Shown piece by piece: positions 29,111-33,383 of a stretch of 33,383 nt of DNA; position 1 is the stretch's first letter, and each line of letters begins with the position of its first letter. The translations under genes and the position numbers were made by a program. The stretch is taken from NCBI GenBank assembly GCA_013153145.1, contig JAADEY010000044.1:1-33383 (forward strand), given 5' to 3'. This stretch comes from Thermoproteota archaeon (lineage in GTDB: Archaea > Thermoproteota > Thermoprotei_A > Sulfolobales > Pyrodictiaceae). The notes beneath the pieces are model-generated. The model was given only the letters and a program-made list of their open reading frames with translations, did not search any database and was not told where the DNA came from.

Positions 29111-32100
29111 ATGTCTAGAGGAGTGAAGCTAGCTTCTATAGCAGTCCTCGTGATATTCCTTGCATCCATCGCAGCCCCCGCAGCAGCCGCAGCCTCACCC
29201 ACCATGAGGGTCAGCAGCCTCTTCGAGGCAAGGCTATTGATGCTCGAGAAGGCCCCCGCCCTGGCAGGCTTCATGGTGGTCAGGGCGGGGACTGGTGGGA
29301 GCCCGCTGAGGCTCCTCGAGGAGCTGGCTGCGAGGTACCCGCCGGCGCTGCCCCTGGACACGGGCTCCGCGCCGAGGATCCCCCACGGCCTCACCGGCCT
29401 GGAGGCGAGCCCCCTCATAAGGAAGGTAAGTATCAGGGGTGAGGAGTTCTACGTAATACCGTTCTTCATGAGCGGCAAGGCGTTCGTCGAGGCGGCCAGG
29501 GAGCTCGGCAGCAGGCTAGTGGCATACATCGCCAAGCCCATGCCCAGCCTGGAGGTATACATGCCGAACAAGGTGTTACTGAGGGAGGCGCTACGCGCAG
29601 CCCTCGACAACTATAGGATTAGGCAGCTACTGGGCGTTGACAGGGTTGTACAGGACTACGGCATAGACGGGTCCGGCGTCAGGATAGCGATAATAGACAC
29701 CGGCATAGACTACGGGCACCCAGACATAGCGCCGGAGCTCACATACTATGAGGGCGTCTACCACGGCAAGTGGATAAGGGAGCCACTGGTCCTCGACGCG
29801 GACGAGATGCAGGTAGTGTTCTTCACCCCGCTGAAGCCGGTGAACGGCTACCTAAACATATCATCAGCAGTGTTCAAGACACTGATGTTCGACTTCGCCT
29901 CCCCGACCGGCTGGGTGCTCGTACACCTAAACTACGAGCTCCTCAAGAAGCTCGGAGCTGTAAAGACACCGCTGCTAAGGGTCGAGGGCATACCCTCCAA
30001 GAGCGGTGTCTACAGGCTGGGCTTCACACTCGAAGAAGTAATACTATTCACCGAGCAGGGCCTGAGGCTGGGGATACAGTGCTACCCCGTACTCCTCTAC
30101 GACCCCAAGGAGCCGGGCGTCTACAGCGCCGCAAGGATAGACTTCAACAAGAACGGGGACTTCACCGACGACCCCATACTAACCTATAACGGGACCAGGA
30201 TAGCCGCATCACCGGACTACAACGGTGACGGCCTGCCGGATGTGAGCCTCGGCGTCGCAGGCGGCTTCTTCTACGACTGGCTCGGCATAACCACCGGTGG
30301 AGTAGCAACCATAGTGCCCGGCTGGGATCTCGGCGGCAGGTACCTCTCATTCTTCTACGACTGGTTCGGCCACGGCACTGCATGCGCCAGCGCTGCCGCC
30401 GGCAGGCCGATAGTACACTATATGGGCAACTATACGCTCGGATGGGGCGAGGGCTACGCCATACTCAACCACACGCTGCCGGGCATGGCGACCGGCGCGA
30501 AGGTGATCGGTATTGAGGGCCTAATACTCAACACCGAGGTTGCGCTGCTCTGGGCAGCAGGCTTCGACATGGCGGCCAACGGCACAATGTACTACTCTGG
30601 CCAGCCCAGGGTGAAGATAATAAGCAATAGCTGGGGCTACAGCATACCCTTCTACGAGCAATACATGATACCAGGCCCTACGAGGCTGCCAGGCCTAGAC
30701 TACCTCTCAGTACTCGAGGACGCCATAGCGACACCCGGCACCTTCGCCCCCGACTACCCAGGAGTACTCGTGGTACACGCAGCCGGCAACGGCGGGGCGG
30801 GCTACGGCACCATGACGACGCCGGGCGCCGCCACCAGGGTATTGACTGTGGGTGCGAGCACCACCTACCACTACGTCAACAACCTCCTCGCCGCCAGGGG
30901 GGCCCCGCTATACCACGGCTACGCCGAGGACGACGTCGTCTTCTGGTCAGCCAGGGGCCCGACGGTGCTCGGCTACGTCAAGCCCGACGTGGTCGACGTC
31001 GGCGCCTACGGGTTCTCGGACACCTCTATAGCAAACAAGGGAGTCACGCTGATGAGCGGCACTAGCTACGCGACACCCCTCACGGCTGGCGTGGCGGCAC
31101 TCGTCTACGAGGTGCTGCCCGACGCGTCGCCGCAGCTCGTGAAGAGGATACTCATGAGCAGCGCCGACAACATAGGCTATGACGCGTTCAGCATGGGAGC
31201 GGGCAGGGTTGACGCGTACAAGGCTGTCAGCCTAGCACTGGAGCTAGCGGGCGAGAAGGAGAGGCTCGGCGCACAGCCACTTCTAGCCGGCAGCGAGCAG
31301 GCAGGGGAGGCGTACATGAAGCTCCTCGAGAGACAGTGGTTCTGGAACATGGGCGACTACCTGCCCGCGGTGGTCAGCATAATTAAGCTGCTCTTCGCAC
31401 GCTCAGCCGGCTTCAACACCACGGTGCCGACGATACTAAAGCTGCCACCCACAATACTCATGCCGCAGCCCGTCACAGCGTACAGCCTCTTCCTACCATA
31501 CGTGAAGCCAGGCTCCACCGCCGAGGAGAACTTCACCATATACAACCCGACCAACGCGACCGTCAAGCTAGTCCTCCACGTCTACCACGAGGAGCTGATA
31601 GACAGCTACAAGTTCGACCTAAAGCTCGAGAGGCTCAACAACTACCTGGCCGAGAACGCGCTAATAATACCGGTTTCAAGGATACCCAACACCACGAACC
31701 TCATAGTGGCGGTGATGTCCATAAACCACAAGTACTTCGACAGCGACAACGACTACAAGCCCGACATCTTCCTAGAGCTTAGGGCTGTAGGCTGGAAGGA
31801 CTTCAACAAGGACGGCCGCGTCGAGCACGACGAGCTAGAGGAGGTAAACTTCGTTGTGCAGGCGTCAAACTACCAGTACCTAACAATCTCCAACCCCTTC
31901 AAGAAGCTCAAGGGATACGACTACCTAATACTCGAGCTCATAGCGTTCAGCGCCGAGCACAACATAACAAGCAGCATACCGGCAAGGCTAACCCTAGCAT
32001 TCTACAGCATGCGTGCACAGCACCCATGGATGATGGTCGAGCCAGCGGCAGCGGAGATACCGGCTGGAGGAAAAGCATCATTCACCCTGAAGGCGGCACC

Positions 32101-33103
32101 GCCCCGCGACACGCCGCCAATAAGCCACGAGGCATGGATAGTGGTGGACTACACCACAAGCACCGGCTACACCTCGGAGATGGTCATACCAGTAGCCGTG
32201 ACAACCTACGTGGAGGCAGGGAAGGCACCCATGCAGCTCAAGCCATACACCAGCAACCCGCTCGAGAAGCTATACCCAGCGTTCTACGTGAGGGGCACCT
32301 ATGACTGGATGTGGCGCTACGAGGCAGGCGACTGGAGGTTCTACTACATAGACGTGAGCGGCGAGGGCAACGTAGGCTACCTATACTCGGCCGTCTGGAG
32401 CGGCGACTACGCCTACACGACAATAGACCTCTACGCGGGCCTGCCAACCGGGGAATTCGCAGGCATAGGCTCCATATACCCGGCAATACTCAACTACTAC
32501 AGCGCAGGCATATACCTGATAACCTACACAACCCTGCCAAACGGGCTGCACGGAAGCCCAGTAGGCTTCGCAGCACTACACGGAGCATCAACAACATACC
32601 CTGTCACCGGGAGAGACTACAGCGGGGTAATAGTCATAGCAGCACACTGCGTATCCTACACCGGGCCAGAAGCATTCGAGCCAATAACGCTGAGGCTAAT
32701 GCCGGTCAGGGAGCCGCTACCACTACCAGAAACAATGACAGCAGGCGAGGAGGCACGCCAGACCATAATACAGCCATACAACGGCCTATACAGCGCAGCA
32801 AACGTGCCAACACTATCACCAGTACTCCTAGGCCTAGAAGCACTACTCAAATACGGCCCAGAATTCACCCAGGCAGCAACAGCAACACCAAGACTAGCAC
32901 AGGTATACACACTCGCACCAGGCCTAGGAGCAGTAACAGCAACACTCAAGATAAACCTCAAGCTACCAAAGGGACTAGAAATAGTCCTAGGCAACGCAAT
33001 ACTAGAAACAAGCAAACCATACTACACCATCTACCCAGGAGACGAGAAGCCAACCCCAGTACCAGCATTCATACCAATAGAGGAAGCAGTCTACATCAGG
33101 TAA
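29111..33103 (+). CDS. Large secreted subtilisin-family (S8) serine protease, pyrolysin-like
   Basis: 1330 residues. The signal peptide is MSRGVKLASIAVLVIFLASI followed by AAPAAAAASP, then a propeptide-like region to about residue 175. The catalytic residues are Asp196 (IAIIDTGIDYGHPD), His421 (WFGHGTACASAAAG), oxyanion Asn560 (VVHAAGNGGAGYG) and Ser652 (LMSGTSYATPLTAG). The 225-residue Asp-His insert is typical of pyrolysin and tripeptidyl-peptidase II types. Calcium-binding-like loops occur at 344-355 (DFNKNGDFTDDP), 369-377 (DYNGDGLPD), 877-885 (DSDNDYKPD) and 897-908 (DFNKDGRVEHDE). About 650 residues of beta-rich C-terminal domains follow, without a clear membrane anchor. It is predicted to be an extracellular heat-stable protease that feeds peptides to the cell. 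Confidence 0.95.
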   Translation: MSRGVKLASIAVLVIFLASIAAPAAAAASPTMRVSSLFEARLLMLEKAPALAGFMVVRAGTGGSPLRLLEELAARYPPALPLDTGSAPRIPHGLTGLEASPLIRKVSIRGEEFYVIPFFMSGKAFVEAARELGSRLVAYIAKPMPSLEVYMPNKVLLREALRAALDNYRIRQLLGVDRVVQDYGIDGSGVRIAIIDTGIDYGHPDIAPELTYYEGVYHGKWIREPLVLDADEMQVVFFTPLKPVNGYLNISSAVFKTLMFDFASPTGWVLVHLNYELLKKLGAVKTPLLRVEGIPSKSGVYRLGFTLEEVILFTEQGLRLGIQCYPVLLYDPKEPGVYSAARIDFNKNGDFTDDPILTYNGTRIAASPDYNGDGLPDVSLGVAGGFFYDWLGITTGGVATIVPGWDLGGRYLSFFYDWFGHGTACASAAAGRPIVHYMGNYTLGWGEGYAILNHTLPGMATGAKVIGIEGLILNTEVALLWAAGFDMAANGTMYYSGQPRVKIISNSWGYSIPFYEQYMIPGPTRLPGLDYLSVLEDAIATPGTFAPDYPGVLVVHAAGNGGAGYGTMTTPGAATRVLTVGASTTYHYVNNLLAARGAPLYHGYAEDDVVFWSARGPTVLGYVKPDVVDVGAYGFSDTSIANKGVTLMSGTSYATPLTAGVAALVYEVLPDASPQLVKRILMSSADNIGYDAFSMGAGRVDAYKAVSLALELAGEKERLGAQPLLAGSEQAGEAYMKLLERQWFWNMGDYLPAVVSIIKLLFARSAGFNTTVPTILKLPPTILMPQPVTAYSLFLPYVKPGSTAEENFTIYNPTNATVKLVLHVYHEELIDSYKFDLKLERLNNYLAENALIIPVSRIPNTTNLIVAVMSINHKYFDSDNDYKPDIFLELRAVGWKDFNKDGRVEHDELEEVNFVVQASNYQYLTISNPFKKLKGYDYLILELIAFSAEHNITSSIPARLTLAFYSMRAQHPWMMVEPAAAEIPAGGKASFTLKAAPPRDTPPISHEAWIVVDYTTSTGYTSEMVIPVAVTTYVEAGKAPMQLKPYTSNPLEKLYPAFYVRGTYDWMWRYEAGDWRFYYIDVSGEGNVGYLYSAVWSGDYAYTTIDLYAGLPTGEFAGIGSIYPAILNYYSAGIYLITYTTLPNGLHGSPVGFAALHGASTTYPVTGRDYSGVIVIAAHCVSYTGPEAFEPITLRLMPVREPLPLPETMTAGEEARQTIIQPYNGLYSAANVPTLSPVLLGLEALLKYGPEFTQAATATPRLAQVYTLAPGLGAVTATLKINLKLPKGLEIVLGNAILETSKPYYTIYPGDEKPTPVPAFIPIEEAVYIR

Positions 33104-33277
33104 CCCTCCCCACCCCATCCCCCAAGACGAATCCAATCCCTTTTTACAACAAGACAAAGAAGACCAAAACACCCAAGAAGAACACCACCAACACCAAAAC
33201 CCACACCCCAGACCTAAGACAAATAAACCCGTCACCCCAGACCCTAGAGTCACGGAGCCTGGATGGCGGGGTAACAT
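33104..33277. other. Intergenic region with poly-T terminator and tRNA promoter
   Basis: The 174 bases between the protease stop and initiator tRNA are strongly A/C-rich on the plus strand. A T5 run at 33141-33145 after CCC is a probable terminator for the protease. ACAAATAAAC at 33219-33228 is the best TATA candidate for the tRNA, predicting a start near 33250. No convincing reading frame or small RNA motif was seen. Confidence 0.45.
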
Positions 33278-33354
33278 AGCGGGGTAGGGTAGCCTGGTAG
33301 CCCGCGGGGCTCATAACCCCGAGGTCGGTGGTTCAAATCCACCCCCCGCTACCA
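33278..33354 (+). tRNA. Initiator tRNA-Met (CAT), intronless, encoded CCA
   Basis: The acceptor AGCGGGG pairs with CCCCGCT, discriminator A and CCA follow (33351-33354). The D-stem is GGGT/GCCC. The anticodon stem CGGGG/CCCCG encloses loop CTCATAA, anticodon CAT. The T-arm is GGTGG-TTCAAAT-CCACC. The A1-U72 terminal pair and the run of G-C pairs next to the anticodon loop are marks of archaeal initiator rather than elongator tRNA-Met. The remaining 29 bases of the window hold nothing identifiable. Confidence 0.94.
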
Positions 33355-33383
33355 ACGCGGGGCCCCGCCGCCACTTCTCCTCC

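Noticed and set aside
28987-29418. Upstream extension of the small membrane protein frame
   Set aside because: It runs antisense through the protease signal peptide and past the likely promoter; the translation looks like antisense noise.
33002-33277. Minus-strand 91-residue frame before the initiator tRNA
   Set aside because: Trp/Cys/Gly-rich translation of an A/C-rich strand, antisense to the protease end, with no coding signature.

Overview
The window is gene-dense chromosomal DNA of a hyperthermophilic archaeon. It is most likely a member of the Crenarchaeota/Thermoproteota in the Desulfurococcales–Pyrodictiaceae range. This placement is inferred from an Rpo8-like RNA polymerase subunit, a PAN ATPase, archaeosine tRNA-guanine transglycosylase, aTrm56, a two-domain GMP synthase, a structured tRNA-Tyr intron, many TTG/GTG starts and an A/U-ended initiator tRNA. 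I see no rRNA, CRISPR array, insertion sequence or prophage. No gene-free stretch exceeds about 180 bases.

Layout. (1) 1-3063, minus strand: a tight operon of MBF1-type regulator, HflX GTPase, tRNA Cm56 methyltransferase and a dihydrolipoamide-dehydrogenase-like flavoprotein cut by the window edge. (2) 3163-5653, plus: PAN proteasomal ATPase, a pre-PUA+PUA protein, and a PAC2-family proteasome chaperone ending in an HbYX motif. (3) 5622-7639, minus: an Sm-like protein (SmAP3 type) and the archaeosine TGT catalytic subunit. Its missing C-terminal PUA half appears to be the small protein of block 2. (4) 7714-9182, plus: an Rpo8-like subunit, a membrane-anchored unknown, and tRNA-Tyr with an 88-nt intron. 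(5) 9184-12129, minus: a DUF89 phosphatase, SerA-like dehydrogenase and class V aminotransferase, possibly a serine pathway unit. (6) 12214-14156, plus: an ABC exporter pair. (7) 14202-16765, minus: a beta-propeller surface protein and a UPF0282 metallo-hydrolase. (8) 16858-22127, plus: a glycosyltransferase, an unknown, a nucleoside-recognition-type membrane protein, and the TldD/TldE protease pair. (9) 22108-28986, minus: a small membrane protein followed by phosphoglycerate mutase, M28-type aminopeptidase, GMP synthase, SagB-like nitroreductase and malic enzyme. (10) 29111-33103, plus: a 1330-residue secreted subtilisin-family protease. (11) 33278-33354: initiator tRNA-Met.

Themes. Protein turnover is heavily represented: PAN, PAC2, TldD/E, an M28 peptidase and a large extracellular S8 protease. 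RNA biology is the second theme: Trm56, TGT plus its PUA partner, Sm protein, Rpo8 and two tRNAs. All five divergent gene pairs have only one A/T-rich box in a short intergenic gap, which suggests bidirectional promoters. The plus strand changes from G/T-rich to A/C-rich at about 8-9 kb, independent of gene direction.

The most interesting points are the PAN/PAC2 C-terminal motif swap, the split archaeosine transglycosylase, the CTG start of phosphoglycerate mutase, the shared divergent promoters and the possible serA-aminotransferase-phosphatase unit. All assignments come from reading the sequence and recalling family motifs; no database search was run.
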